DNA of 64,000 nt from Bacillus kexueae (lineage in GTDB: Bacteria; Bacillota; Bacilli; Bacillales; Aeribacillaceae). Below, in pieces: positions 16,321 through 25,599 of this stretch (position 1 is the stretch's first letter; each line of letters opens with the position of its first letter). Location of the stretch: positions 1 to 64,000 of the forward strand of contig NZ_JALAZE010000012.1 of NCBI RefSeq assembly GCF_022809095.1, in the 5' to 3' direction. The notes under the pieces are model-generated. The model was not told the DNA's origin. It saw nothing but the letters and a program-made list of their open reading frames with translations, and did no database searches. Made by a program: the position numbers and the translations under genes.

Positions 16321-17907
16321 TTATGAGGCGAAGTACGTATGAAAACCGTTTTTATGCTTCCGTTTTACAGTGTACATTGATTCATCGGCAAATTTAATTA
16401 ACGTTTTTAAGTCGGTACTATGTTCTGGGTAGAAGCTAATCCCAATACTTGCAGATAGCTCGATTGGGAAGTTTTGAATGCTTTTACAATCTTTCAATTG
16501 TTGAATCAGGATTTCAGCGAATTTTTCGGCTTCTTGTTTCGTATCGATATTTGGTAAGAACAGCAAGAACTCATCTCCCCCTATGCGTGAGACGATTACA
16601 TCTTCTCGATTGATTGTTGAAAACTTTTGACTAATGATCTTAAGTAACTCATCACCGATGTGGTGACCGTACGTATCATTTACTGCTTTAAAGCCATCTA
16701 GGTCAATGTAAAAAACAGCAGACAAGCGATAGCCGTATTTCGTTTGAATTAATGATTCAACTTGTTCATAAAAGTGTTCGCGATTAGGAAGTCCTGTTAA
16801 TGGATCGTGATGAGCTTTATGTTTGAGTGCATGATAACTTTTGTTTACCGATGCAATAAGCTTGTTAAATTCATTTTCTAGAAACGTAATTTCGTCCCTT
16901 TGTTCTGATAGAGGGAGGACTTTTGAAAAGTCCTTTAGTTTCTCCATCTCTTCAATTTGTTCTTTAATGGAATTTAACCGTCGCAAAATATGTTTATTTA
17001 AAAAAATCCAGCTATATAAGAAGGTTACACCGAAAATAAAGCCAAGGATGAGCAGGAAATAGAGCGAGCTATCTTTGCCCTTTTGATAGAAATCCATATT
17101 TTTATGAAATTTTAGTACGAATGCGTCATGGCCTTCCATGCTTTTAAAGAAAATGTAACCTGTTGATAATTCTTGTTCGAATGAATTCTGTTGTGTGAAA
17201 TAAGTCGTTCCTAAATAGCGTGATTCATGAGATTGAAGTGGAACATCACCGAATAGAATTTCCTCAATGTACGGGTCTTGTATGTCTATTAACTCGACTT
17301 GCATTTGAATGTCACCAATGAATCGGTTTAACCACGCTTCATCGATTAAACGTCCAACCAATAAGGCGCCTTTCGGTTCTCCTTCAAGTGTGGATGTTAA
17401 AACGGGATAGGAGGAAACTAAAAAATAATGACCATCAGCTGGAAGAATACCGGCCATGCCTTGTTGGGTCAGCTGGGTAATTTGATCTTGTCTTTTTAAG
17501 AAATGATGAAGCCCTTCTGGAAGCTCTGTATCTTTAATGCCTTCGATTTGGTAACTTTTTTGATAAGCAATTTCGCCGTCAGAACGAATAAGTGCGAAGA
17601 AGTTCCAGTGATTGTCGTGAAAGGTTCGGTCGACTAAGTTTTCTTGAATATATGTATCATTTAAGTCGTCGATGAATTGGTACGTTGCATCCCATGCCCC
17701 CCAATCAATGCTTAAGCTTACTAGTTCATCCAGATCTTTCGATAAGTAATTGATAATAATTTTAATGCGATCAGCTGTATCTTTTTCTTCGATTTTCGAA
17801 TATTGATTGAATATATATGTATTGGTAATTAAGAGTTGGATAATCACGACTACAGCAACAATCAAAATATAAAAGACTGTCATGCGGACTTTTAAGCGTA
17901 TTCCCAT
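16321..17907 (-). CDS. Membrane diguanylate cyclase with CHASE4 sensor
   Basis: 528 residues: helix 1 (about 5-28), an extracellular CHASE4-type domain (about 45-265), helix 2 (about 275-298), a short coiled linker (about 300-350) and a GGDEF domain (about 360-525). The active site is intact GGDEF near residue 440, so it should make c-di-GMP. The RxxD inhibitory site normally five residues before GGDEF is absent (REDV is found instead), so product inhibition is probably lacking. ATG 17907 fits AAGGTGG better than GTG 17916. Stands alone between unrelated genes. Confidence 0.88.
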   Translation of the reverse strand: MGIRLKVRMTVFYILIVAVVVIIQLLITNTYIFNQYSKIEEKDTADRIKIIINYLSKDLDELVSLSIDWGAWDATYQFIDDLNDTYIQENLVDRTFHDNHWNFFALIRSDGEIAYQKSYQIEGIKDTELPEGLHHFLKRQDQITQLTQQGMAGILPADGHYFLVSSYPVLTSTLEGEPKGALLVGRLIDEAWLNRFIGDIQMQVELIDIQDPYIEEILFGDVPLQSHESRYLGTTYFTQQNSFEQELSTGYIFFKSMEGHDAFVLKFHKNMDFYQKGKDSSLYFLLILGFIFGVTFLYSWIFLNKHILRRLNSIKEQIEEMEKLKDFSKVLPLSEQRDEITFLENEFNKLIASVNKSYHALKHKAHHDPLTGLPNREHFYEQVESLIQTKYGYRLSAVFYIDLDGFKAVNDTYGHHIGDELLKIISQKFSTINREDVIVSRIGGDEFLLFLPNIDTKQEAEKFAEILIQQLKDCKSIQNFPIELSASIGISFYPEHSTDLKTLIKFADESMYTVKRKHKNGFHTYFAS

Positions 17908-18021
17908 TTTTACCACCTTCAGACTATTCGCTAAGTAGATCTATACACCTATATGTAGAACAACTATTATTTTAAAGATTCCGAACATATTTGACTATAA
18001 AAAATTCTATCTTAAAACTAT

Positions 18022-18049
18022 TTGACAGTTTCATAAGTTGTGTTATGAT
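18022..18049 (+). promoter_or_regulatory. Sigma-A promoter of the thiamin operon
   Basis: TTGACA (18022-18027), 16 bases and TATGAT (18044-18049), placed about 35 bases before the TPP riboswitch. Confidence 0.7.
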
Positions 18050-18084
18050 AAATGGCAGAAAATAAATTGAATATTCAATGCTTA

Positions 18085-18177
18085 TCCACTAGGGGTGCCC
18101 TATCAAGGGCTGAGATCAAAGTGTTTCTTTGAGACCCTTAGAACCTGATCTAGATCATACTAGCGTAGGGAAGTGGA
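18085..18177 (+). promoter_or_regulatory. TPP (thi-box) riboswitch
   Basis: Has the conserved TPP aptamer parts: P1/P2 start CCACTAGGGGTGCC, the CTGAGA pyrimidine-binding loop, the ACCTGATC element and the 3' GCGTAGGGAAGTGG. It is followed by a terminator (18220-18257) whose 5' arm CCACTTTCC can pair with the riboswitch 3' strand, so thiamin pyrophosphate should cause premature termination. Confidence 0.95.
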
Positions 18178-18219
18178 AGTGGCGGAACACATATACTTTA
18201 TGATTTCTAATGAATTTCC

Positions 18220-18257
18220 AAACCACTTTCCTTACGCAAAAGGAAAGTGGTTTTTTT
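18220..18257 (+). terminator. Riboswitch-controlled terminator
   Basis: AAACCACTTTCC (18220-18231) pairs with GGAAAGTGGTTT (18242-18253), then more T. The arm CCACTTTCC is also complementary to the GGAAGTGG tail of the TPP aptamer, giving the alternative antiterminator pairing. Confidence 0.85.
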
Positions 18258-18317
18258 CATGGCCATAAACACAGAATAGGCGCCATCTGTGCACTACATT
18301 TTATTGGAGGGATTCCG

Positions 18318-19010
18318 ATGTCATTTTCAAAGAGACTAAGAGAAAAAGTAAATCCAATTTGGGAAGCGAGTTTTGACCATCCCTTTGTCACGAAGTTAGC
18401 TGATGGAAGCCTTGATTTGCGTTGTTTTCGTTATTATGTTTTGCAAGATTCTTATTATTTAAGTCATTTCGCGCGCGTTCAAGCGCTCGGGGCAGCGAAG
18501 GCAACAGATCTTAGCATGACAGCAAGTTTTGCCAATCATGCGCAAAATACGTATGAAGCCGAGCTTTCGTTACACGAAAATTTCTCTAAAAAGCTAGGAA
18601 TCTCACAAGAGGAAAAGGAAACTTTTCAGCCAGCTCCAACGGCATATGCGTATACATCTCATATGTACCGAGCTGCCTATGAGGGGCATGTCGGGGATAT
18701 TTTAGCAGCAATCTTACCGTGTTACTGGTTGTATTACGAGATTGGGGAACGCTTGAAAGGTTCAAAGCCAGGTGAGGAGATTTATCAAGAATGGATTGAT
18801 GCCTATGGCTCCGAGTGGTTTAGAACGTTAGTAGAAGAACAAATTGCACGCCTCGATCGTATCGCTGAACAAGTTACAGAAGCCGATCGAAAACGTATGG
18901 AGCAGCATTTTATCATTAGTAGTCAATACGAATATTCGTTTTGGGAAATGGCGTATACGCTAGAACAATGGCCAGTTGAAGAAAAGGAGAAAGTGAAAGA
19001 TGCAAACTAA
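18318..19010 (+). CDS. tenA: Aminopyrimidine aminohydrolase TenA (thiaminase II)
   Basis: Salvages thiamin breakdown products by hydrolysing 4-amino-5-aminomethyl-2-methylpyrimidine to HMP. 230 residues, the family length. Cys135 in the ILPCYWLYYEIG motif is the expected nucleophile, with the conserved YxxYDSxY-type and EQxxFxxLA-like helices around it. ATG 18318 follows GGAGGG; a longer frame from 18210 runs through the riboswitch terminator and is not credible. First gene of an 11-gene thiamin operon; it overlaps ykoE. Confidence 0.95.
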   Translation: MSFSKRLREKVNPIWEASFDHPFVTKLADGSLDLRCFRYYVLQDSYYLSHFARVQALGAAKATDLSMTASFANHAQNTYEAELSLHENFSKKLGISQEEKETFQPAPTAYAYTSHMYRAAYEGHVGDILAAILPCYWLYYEIGERLKGSKPGEEIYQEWIDAYGSEWFRTLVEEQIARLDRIAEQVTEADRKRMEQHFIISSQYEYSFWEMAYTLEQWPVEEKEKVKDAN

Positions 19011-19584
19011 AGGATTAAAGTTAGTTGATATTTTAACAACCGTTGTCATTGCAATAGTATTCGGGATTGTGTATAAGCTTTGGGGGCCTTTTTATTACTT
19101 TGTCAAACCGTTTGGTCTTCATATTGATCAACTGATTTACGGCATGTGGTTTATCGCGGCAACGGTCGCCTTTTTAATTATTCGAAAGCCGGGGATTGCG
19201 CTTTTAGCCGAAGTAGCTGCAGCATCAGGTGAGTTTATTACAGGATCTGAATGGGGTCTTGAAGTTTTAATTTATGGATTTATCCAAGGTTTGTTAGCTG
19301 AAGCGGTTTTTGCAGCCTTTCGCTATAAGCGTTTTGATTTAGTAGTCGTATCATTGGCCGCAATAGGGTCAACAGTTGGTTCGCTTATTATGGACTTTTA
19401 TAAAGGGTACATCGATGAACTGGCTGTGTGGAATTTAACGCTGTTTATCGGAGCGCGATTCATCGGGGCGATTATCATTTCAGGATTCTTTGCTTATTAC
19501 CTTGTTAAAGCGCTTGAATCCACAGGGGTCACACAACTTGTTCGTCCAGCTTCTCAAGAAGATTATGATGCGCTCAATCAATAG
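19000..19584 (+). CDS. ykoE: Thiamin-precursor ECF transporter S component YkoE
   Basis: Integral membrane substrate-binding subunit of the YkoEDC transporter, thought to import HMP or its thiamin-derived relatives. 194 residues with five or six hydrophobic helices and the KLWGPFYYFV and EVAAASGEF segments typical of YkoE. The start overlaps the tenA end by 11 bases, so translation is coupled. The ykoF gene that precedes ykoE in B. subtilis is missing here. Joining ykoEDC to tenA fits uptake and salvage of degraded thiamin. Confidence 0.9.
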   Translation: MQTKGLKLVDILTTVVIAIVFGIVYKLWGPFYYFVKPFGLHIDQLIYGMWFIAATVAFLIIRKPGIALLAEVAAASGEFITGSEWGLEVLIYGFIQGLLAEAVFAAFRYKRFDLVVVSLAAIGSTVGSLIMDFYKGYIDELAVWNLTLFIGARFIGAIIISGFFAYYLVKALESTGVTQLVRPASQEDYDALNQ

Positions 19585-19596
19585 TAGGTGATGAGG

Positions 19597-21054
19597 ATGG
19601 AACAAGCAGCATATGTGAATAAATTGCGACTAAAGTTCCCTGGGCAAGATACGCTCTTGTTTAAGGACCTCACCCTTTCATTCAAAAAAGGAGAAAAAGT
19701 GTTATTCCTAGGTCCTTCTGGGTGCGGGAAGTCAACCTTGCTACAAGTGTTAGCAGGGTTGATTCCAAAAGCAATCGATTTGCCGATGAAGGTGGAGGAA
19801 CAAAAGGTTCCGGGTCGATGGGGATATGTTTTTCAAGATCCAGACGCTCAGTTTTGCATGCCGTATGTCGATGAAGAGCTGGCATTCGTACTGGAAAATC
19901 TTCAGATTCCTCGGGAAGAAATGGACCTACAAATATCTGAAATACTTTCCAAAGTAGGCCTTCATTTGAAAGACCCGCATGTTGAAATTAACACTCTTTC
20001 GGGAGGAATGAAGCAACGGTTAGCGATTGCAGCTGCTTTGTTGTTGCAACCTGAGGTTTTATTTTTAGATGAACCAACGGCGCTAATTGATCCGAAGGGA
20101 ACAGAAGAAATTTGGGAAACCATTAAGCAAGTTTCAATAGGTAAAACCGTTTTAATCGTTGAGCATAAAATCGATCATGTGCTGGATTTCGTTGATCGCA
20201 TCATTCTGTTTGGAGAAAATGGTGAAATTTTGGCGGATGGACCGAAAAACATGATTTTTCATCAGTATAAAGCTGTCATACAAAATCACGGAATCTGGTA
20301 CCCGACGGTTTGGGAGGACTACAAAAAAAAGAAACGAATAGATGCCGTCACTCATCCAAAGGAGGAAGTCGTTCGTTTTCGCAACTTTTTTGGCATCCGA
20401 AAAAAAGAAGTGAAGGTTTCAGTTGAAGAAGAAGCAATCTGTCGGGGAGATTGGCTTGTGATTACAGGAGAAAATGGAGCGGGAAAGAGCACCCTTTTAC
20501 AAGCGATGACGAAATTAATTCCATCAAAAGGTTTGTGCGAAATTGAAGGAGTATCGATTGAGAAGATTAAGAATCTCTTTCAAGAAATAGCGTTTGTCTT
20601 TCAAAATCCTGAATTTCAATTTGTCAGCGATTCTGTTTATGAAGAGCTTGCTTTTGGCTTGCGATTGAACAAGGAGGACGAACAGACAATTGAGCAAAAG
20701 GTTGAAGAATTCCTTCGCTTATTCCATCTAAAGGGATTGGAGCATTTACATCCTTATCAATTATCCATGGGGCAAAAGCGAAGGTTAAGTGTTGCTGCTT
20801 CAATTATGAACCAACAAAAACTACTTTTATTAGATGAACCGACGTTTGGGCAAGATGCGAGAAATACTTTCGCATTATTAGAGCTATTAGAACAATTGCG
20901 TCAAAAAGGGACGACGATTGTAATGGTGACACATGATGAGGAGATTGTCGAACATTTTGCGACTAAAAGGTGGGTCATCGAGAACGGTCAATTAGTACAA
21001 GTTGAAGCTTTAACTCGTCCGCAATCTTTACACGTGCAGGAGGGGTGGGCATGA
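19597..21054 (+). CDS. ykoD: Duplicated ECF transporter ATPase YkoD
   Basis: 485 residues with two ABC ATPase domains in one chain. Domain 1 has Walker A GPSGCGKST, signature LSGGMKQR and Walker B LLFLDEPTA; domain 2 has GENGAGKST, LSMGQKRR and LLLDEPTFG, each followed by a switch histidine (VEHK; VTHD). It energises the YkoE/YkoC membrane pair. ATG 19597 is favoured by AGGTGAT spacing over the GTG and ATG at 19588 and 19591. It ends with an ATGA overlap with ykoC. Confidence 0.93.
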   Translation: MEQAAYVNKLRLKFPGQDTLLFKDLTLSFKKGEKVLFLGPSGCGKSTLLQVLAGLIPKAIDLPMKVEEQKVPGRWGYVFQDPDAQFCMPYVDEELAFVLENLQIPREEMDLQISEILSKVGLHLKDPHVEINTLSGGMKQRLAIAAALLLQPEVLFLDEPTALIDPKGTEEIWETIKQVSIGKTVLIVEHKIDHVLDFVDRIILFGENGEILADGPKNMIFHQYKAVIQNHGIWYPTVWEDYKKKKRIDAVTHPKEEVVRFRNFFGIRKKEVKVSVEEEAICRGDWLVITGENGAGKSTLLQAMTKLIPSKGLCEIEGVSIEKIKNLFQEIAFVFQNPEFQFVSDSVYEELAFGLRLNKEDEQTIEQKVEEFLRLFHLKGLEHLHPYQLSMGQKRRLSVAASIMNQQKLLLLDEPTFGQDARNTFALLELLEQLRQKGTTIVMVTHDEEIVEHFATKRWVIENGQLVQVEALTRPQSLHVQEGWA

Positions 21055-21845
21055 GATTGAATATTTCCTATCGACAAACATGGCTGCATCGATTAAATCC
21101 AAGCTTAAAGCTATTCGTCATGCTAGGGTTATTTTTAGTTGTTTTGCTCATTCATAATCCGAACTGGTTACTGAATTTAACGATTGCCTTTCTTTTATTG
21201 TTTATCGGTTTTACAGGTTATCCGTTCAAATGGCTTCTCCTTCTCTTATTGCCGTTTATTTTTATTTTTCTTTCAACAGCGTCGTCGATGATTTTTTTCG
21301 GGAATGGGGAGACGACATGGTTTAAATGGGGGCTTATTCATATTACGGAGGAAAGTTTTTATCGTGGAATCCACTTAGGTTTCCGAGCGTTAACGTTCGC
21401 TTTGCTAGGGCTTTTATTTTCATTAACGACAAGACCTGTTTATTTGTTTTATTCCTTGATGCAGCAGTTGAAGCTGAAACCGAAGTATGCATATAGCTTT
21501 TTAGCGGCAATCCGTCTTATTCCGATAATGATGGAAGAATTTCAGACCATTCATCAGGCGCAAAAAGTACGGGGAGCTACCTATAAGAAAGGGATAAAAG
21601 GCGTATGGGAAAAAATGAAACGGTACGCTGTTCCTTTATTATCCCAAAGCATTAGACGTGCTCAGCGCATAGCAGTGGCAATGGAAGCAAAGCAGTTTTC
21701 AAATGAACGGGAGCGAACGTATTACTATTCCGTCCCAGTTCGGTTACAGGACCTTTCGTTTGTAGTAGTTGTTCTATTCTTTCTCGTACTTTCCTATTAT
21801 CTAGCTCAAGTGTCTCCTTATTTTCCTGTTACAGATGTTCGATAA
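21051..21845 (+). CDS. ykoC: ECF transporter T component YkoC
   Basis: Energy-coupling membrane subunit (CbiQ/EcfT family) linking YkoD to YkoE. 264 residues with four or five hydrophobic helices and the coupling-helix motifs AQKVRGA and AMEAKQF (the A-R-G type signatures that contact the ATPase). ATG 21051 overlaps the ykoD stop as ATGA with AGGAGG eight bases upstream, so the two are translationally coupled. Part of the thiamin operon. Confidence 0.92.
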   Translation: MRLNISYRQTWLHRLNPSLKLFVMLGLFLVVLLIHNPNWLLNLTIAFLLLFIGFTGYPFKWLLLLLLPFIFIFLSTASSMIFFGNGETTWFKWGLIHITEESFYRGIHLGFRALTFALLGLLFSLTTRPVYLFYSLMQQLKLKPKYAYSFLAAIRLIPIMMEEFQTIHQAQKVRGATYKKGIKGVWEKMKRYAVPLLSQSIRRAQRIAVAMEAKQFSNERERTYYYSVPVRLQDLSFVVVVLFFLVLSYYLAQVSPYFPVTDVR

Positions 21846-21860
21846 GAAAGAAGGATTTTG

Positions 21861-22493
21861 ATGAAAAGAGAGCTACACGTTATTACGACAGGAACCCATT
21901 CGCTTCATGATCTAAAAGAGCGGTTAGTGCAAATTCACCCGTACGTTGATTTCATTCATATTCGCGAAAAGGAAAGGTCAGCGAAAGAAGTAGCAGAGTT
22001 AATCTTACAGCTTGTCCAAAGTGGGGTTCCAAAGAAAAAGATTGTGGTCAATGATCGAGTCGATGTCGCTTTTGCGTTAGAAGTAGCGGGTGTTCAACTT
22101 GCCTATCATAGCTTAAATCCAGCGATTGTAAGGAGGAGTTTTCCTTCCCTACGAATTGGCCGGTCAGTCCATTCACTCGATGAAGCAATTCAGGCTGAAA
22201 AGGAAGGGGCGGACTATTGTATATATGGTCATATTTTCGAAACGAGTAGTAAGGAAGGTCGAACACCTAAAGGAGTGGAAGAGTTAAAGCTTCTATCCAG
22301 TCGCCTTACCATTCCTGTTATTGCAATTGGAGGGATTAAGCCACAGCACATTCCTTTATTAAAGGGTGCAGGTGTAGGAGGTGTGGCGGTATTGTCTGGG
22401 ATTTTAAAAGCAGATAATCCCCTTCAAGCAGTAAAAGCATACCGAGAGCAATTAAATGGGAGGAGGGAAGAGTATGAGCAAGAATACGTTTGA
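21861..22493 (+). CDS. tenI: Thiazole tautomerase TenI
   Basis: ThiE-like TIM barrel that aromatises the thiazole carboxylate phosphate made by ThiG. 210 residues. It keeps the phosphate-binding GGVAVLSGI loop near the C-terminus and has the YGHIFETSSKEG segment characteristic of TenI, in place of the pyrophosphate-binding VGPMYET loop of ThiE; a true ThiE is also present at the end of the operon. ATG 21861 with AAGGA upstream is chosen over TTG 21858. Overlaps thiO by 20 bases. Confidence 0.9.
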   Translation: MKRELHVITTGTHSLHDLKERLVQIHPYVDFIHIREKERSAKEVAELILQLVQSGVPKKKIVVNDRVDVAFALEVAGVQLAYHSLNPAIVRRSFPSLRIGRSVHSLDEAIQAEKEGADYCIYGHIFETSSKEGRTPKGVEELKLLSSRLTIPVIAIGGIKPQHIPLLKGAGVGGVAVLSGILKADNPLQAVKAYREQLNGRREEYEQEYV

Positions 22494-23598
22494 TGTCATT
22501 TTAGTTGGCGGGGGCATTATTTCGAGCTCCATTGCGTATCAACTGGCTAAGCGTCAAGCAAGGGTATTAATTGTAGAGAAAAATGAAATGGGTTGTGAGG
22601 CGTCAAGTGCAGCTGCTGGAATGCTCGGTGCACAATCTGAATTCTCCTCAGAACATCCCTTAATCCCGTTAGCTCTTGATAGTCGAAAACTGTTTCCTAC
22701 ATTGGTCGAAGAATTAGAAGAAGTCACGAAGATAGACATTGGAATTGTCCAAAAAGGGTTGATCAAAATGGCCACAAACGATGCACATTTTCAAGAATTA
22801 ATTAGTCATTTCACATTTTGGAAGGAACAAGGTGAAAAGGTTGAATGGCTCCATGAGAAGGAGCTGCAAAAGCTGGAGTCAAACATTAACCATTCCAAAG
22901 GAGCTATGTACATCCCAAATGATGGGCAAGTACGTGCCGCTGACATGACAAGAGCCTTTTGTAAAGCTGCTTGTCAACTTGGTGCCGTCGTTAAGGAAAA
23001 CACCGAAGTTCTCGATTTCTTAACAGAACATGATTCCATTAGGGGAATAAAAACAACAAAGGGTGAATTTCACGCCAAGTACGTTGTCGTTGCTGGTGGT
23101 GCCTGGACGAATCAATTGCTCAAAACGGATTGGGTCTTTCCGGTTAAAGGTGAATGCGTCTCTATCGTAACAAAGGAACCATTAGTAGAAGCGACCGTTT
23201 TTTCAAAGGATGGTTGCTATATTGTCCCTAAAAAAGGCAATCGTCTTTTTATCGGTGCGACGTCAGTTCCCCATTCGTACGATAAATCGGTTTCGGTTCA
23301 AGGGTTGACCTCCTTATTGGACCGAGCGCAATCTCTCTTACCGAAGTTGCGTGAGGGGGTTATCGAAAGAATGTGGAGCGGCATTCGCCCTCAAACGAAA
23401 GATGGGTTGCCAATCTTAGGAGAACATCCATCCATAAAAGGTGTTTGGATTGCGAGTGGTCATTATCGAAATGGAATTTTATTAAGTCCAATAACAGGTG
23501 TTGTAATGGCGGATTTAATAGAAGGGAAAGAGTGCAAATATGATCTTACCCCTTTTCAACTGGAGCGGATTTATGAGGAGGAAACAATATGGAACTAA
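22474..23598 (+). CDS. thiO: Glycine oxidase ThiO
   Basis: FAD enzyme that oxidises glycine to the dehydroglycine used for the thiazole ring. 374 residues, D-amino-acid-oxidase/DadA fold, with N-terminal dinucleotide motif GGGIISSSIAYQLAKR, the ASSAAAGMLG segment and C-terminal HYRNGILLSPITG typical of ThiO. ATG 22474 follows GGAGGAGGG, which is itself coding for the tenI end. Overlaps thiS by 10 bases. Confidence 0.94.
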   Translation: MSKNTFDVILVGGGIISSSIAYQLAKRQARVLIVEKNEMGCEASSAAAGMLGAQSEFSSEHPLIPLALDSRKLFPTLVEELEEVTKIDIGIVQKGLIKMATNDAHFQELISHFTFWKEQGEKVEWLHEKELQKLESNINHSKGAMYIPNDGQVRAADMTRAFCKAACQLGAVVKENTEVLDFLTEHDSIRGIKTTKGEFHAKYVVVAGGAWTNQLLKTDWVFPVKGECVSIVTKEPLVEATVFSKDGCYIVPKKGNRLFIGATSVPHSYDKSVSVQGLTSLLDRAQSLLPKLREGVIERMWSGIRPQTKDGLPILGEHPSIKGVWIASGHYRNGILLSPITGVVMADLIEGKECKYDLTPFQLERIYEEETIWN

Positions 23599-23792
23599 CC
23601 ATTAACGGGGAGGTTATTAAGCTACCGACTAACGTATTAACGGTAGCGGATTTACTCACACATTTTCAACTGAATGAAAAGATTGCTATGGTCGAAGTGA
23701 ATTTATCTATTATTGAGCGAAGTCACTTTGCCGAAACAAAGCTTTCAAATGGTGACAAAGTCGAAATCGTACATTTTGTAGGAGGCGGATGA
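23589..23792 (+). CDS. thiS: Sulfur carrier protein ThiS
   Basis: 67-residue ubiquitin-like protein ending in the required Gly-Gly (VHFVGGG), whose C-terminus is adenylated by ThiF and then thiocarboxylated to donate sulfur to the thiazole. ATG 23589 lies within the thiO end after GAGGAGG; the stop is one base before thiG. The extra third glycine before the terminal pair is common in Bacillus. Confidence 0.95.
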   Translation: MELTINGEVIKLPTNVLTVADLLTHFQLNEKIAMVEVNLSIIERSHFAETKLSNGDKVEIVHFVGGG

Positions 23793-23793
23793 A

Positions 23794-24561
23794 ATGTTAA
23801 AAATCGGACCTTATGAATTTCAATCTAGATTATTGCTTGGGACAGGTAAATACCCAAATTTTGATGTGCAAAAAGAAGCGGTTGCAGTATCTGAAACGGA
23901 AGTATTAACGTTTGCTGTCAGACGAATGAATATTTTTGAACCAAATCAACCGAACTTTTTAGAAAAGCTCGATTTAGAAAAATATAAGTTGCTACCGAAT
24001 ACGGCTGGGGCAAAGACTGCGGAGGAAGCGGTTCGCATTGCAAAATTAGCGAAAGCTTCAGGCCTTTGCGACATGATTAAAGTAGAAGTCATTGGCTGTC
24101 CGAAAACACTTCTTCCAGACCCAGTCGAAACCTTAAGAGCTTCTGAGATGTTATTAGAAGAAGGATTCATTGTATTACCGTATACATCGGATGACGTGAT
24201 ATTAGCAAGACGCTTACAAGAGCTTGGTTGTCATGCCATTATGCCAGGTGCTTCGCCAATTGGATCGGGTCAAGGGATTATTAACCCACTAAATATTAGT
24301 TTAATTATTGAGCAAGCAACAGTTCCTGTTATTGTAGATGCGGGCGTTGGAAGTCCAACCGATGCGGCGCATGCAATGGAATTAGGAGCAGATGGCGTTC
24401 TCTTGAACACGGCTGTAGCTGGAGCGGAGGATCCTGTTAAGATGGCGAAGGCGATGAAGCTGGCAATCGAAGCGGGAAGATTAGGATATGAAGCAGGTCG
24501 AATCCCGAAAAAGCGCTATGCAACGGCAAGTAGTCCGATGGAAGGAATGAGTACAGTTTGA
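23794..24561 (+). CDS. thiG: Thiazole synthase ThiG
   Basis: TIM-barrel enzyme that forms the thiazole phosphate from deoxyxylulose-5-phosphate, dehydroglycine and ThiS thiocarboxylate. 255 residues with Schiff-base Lys96 in MIKVEVIG, and the conserved [27 protein letters not shown] and [10 protein letters not shown] motifs. GGAGGCGG lies before ATG 23794. The stop overlaps the thiF start (TTGA). Confidence 0.97.
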   Translation: MLKIGPYEFQSRLLLGTGKYPNFDVQKEAVAVSETEVLTFAVRRMNIFEPNQPNFLEKLDLEKYKLLPNTAGAKTAEEAVRIAKLAKASGLCDMIKVEVIGCPKTLLPDPVETLRASEMLLEEGFIVLPYTSDDVILARRLQELGCHAIMPGASPIGSGQGIINPLNISLIIEQATVPVIVDAGVGSPTDAAHAMELGADGVLLNTAVAGAEDPVKMAKAMKLAIEAGRLGYEAGRIPKKRYATASSPMEGMSTV

Positions 24562-25583
24562 ATGACCGCTATTCAAGACAGGAATTGTTCGCACCAATCG
24601 GAAAAGAAGGTCAACAAAAGATAAAATCGAAGCATGTTTTATTAATTGGTGCCGGTGCATTAGGAACCATCAATGCGGAAAGTCTTGTTCGGGCTGGTAT
24701 CGGAAAGATTACGATATTTGATCGGGATTATGTCGAATGGAGTAACTTGCAGCGTCAAACCCTTTATGGGGAAGAAGAGGCACAAAATCGCTTGCCAAAG
24801 GCAATCGCTGCGAAAAAACGATTATTGACCATTAACTCAGATGTCGAAGTGGAAGCGATTGTGAAAGATGTGACGGCTACCGAATTAGAACGTTTTGTTC
24901 GAGCGGATCGTCCACACTTAATGATTGATGCTACGGATAACTTTGACATCCGAATGATAATAAATGATGTCTCCCAAAAGTACGAAATTCCTTGGATTTA
25001 TGGCGCATGTGTAGGGAGTTATGGGCTTAGTTATGTAATTCTTCCGGGCAAAACCCCCTGTCTACAATGTTTACTCGAAACTGTTCCGTTAGGGGGATTA
25101 ACATGTGATACGGCTGGCATTATTAGTCCGGCTGTGCAAATGGTCGTGTCCTATCAAGTAGCGGAAGCATTAAAGATTTTAGTGGAAGATTGGGAAGCAT
25201 TAAGCGGTAAATTACAATCTTTTGATTTATGGAAAAACCAACATTCCTCTATTCGAGTGGATAAGGTCAAGAAGAGGGAGTGTCCTTCATGTGGTGAACA
25301 TCGGACGTATCCACATTTGACGTATGAAGGACAAATGAAGACAGCTGTATTGTGTGGGCGTGATTCCGTGCAAATACGTCCATCTCATTCTGAATCATTC
25401 GATTTAAATCAGTTGGCTAAGCGACTTATCAATCAAGGGATGAAGGTGGAAGTGAACCCTTATTTGCTTTCATTTCAAGCGGACCAACGGAGATTAGTGG
25501 TCTTTCGTGACGGGCGGGCCCTCGTGCATGGGACAAAAGATATTCAAGAAGCAAAATCCATTTATCATCGATATTTAGGCTAG
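24558..25583 (+). CDS. thiF: ThiS adenylyltransferase ThiF
   Basis: E1-like enzyme that activates the ThiS C-terminus with ATP. 341 residues: nucleotide loop GAGALG (about 31-36), the R-Q-T catalytic region, zinc cysteines in CLQC and CPSC, and TCDTAG around the candidate catalytic cysteine. A C-terminal extension (about 255-341) of the kind seen in Bacillus MoeB/ThiF proteins follows. The start is TTG 24558, overlapping the thiG stop, with GGAAGGA upstream. MoeB is an alternative by sequence alone, but the operon settles ThiF. Confidence 0.93.
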   Translation: MNDRYSRQELFAPIGKEGQQKIKSKHVLLIGAGALGTINAESLVRAGIGKITIFDRDYVEWSNLQRQTLYGEEEAQNRLPKAIAAKKRLLTINSDVEVEAIVKDVTATELERFVRADRPHLMIDATDNFDIRMIINDVSQKYEIPWIYGACVGSYGLSYVILPGKTPCLQCLLETVPLGGLTCDTAGIISPAVQMVVSYQVAEALKILVEDWEALSGKLQSFDLWKNQHSSIRVDKVKKRECPSCGEHRTYPHLTYEGQMKTAVLCGRDSVQIRPSHSESFDLNQLAKRLINQGMKVEVNPYLLSFQADQRRLVVFRDGRALVHGTKDIQEAKSIYHRYLG

Positions 25584-25599
25584 TAAGGGGGAGGAAAAG

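Noticed and set aside
18210-18317. N-terminal extension of tenA
   Set aside because: It would be translated through the riboswitch terminator hairpin; ATG 18318 has GGAGGG and matches TenA length.
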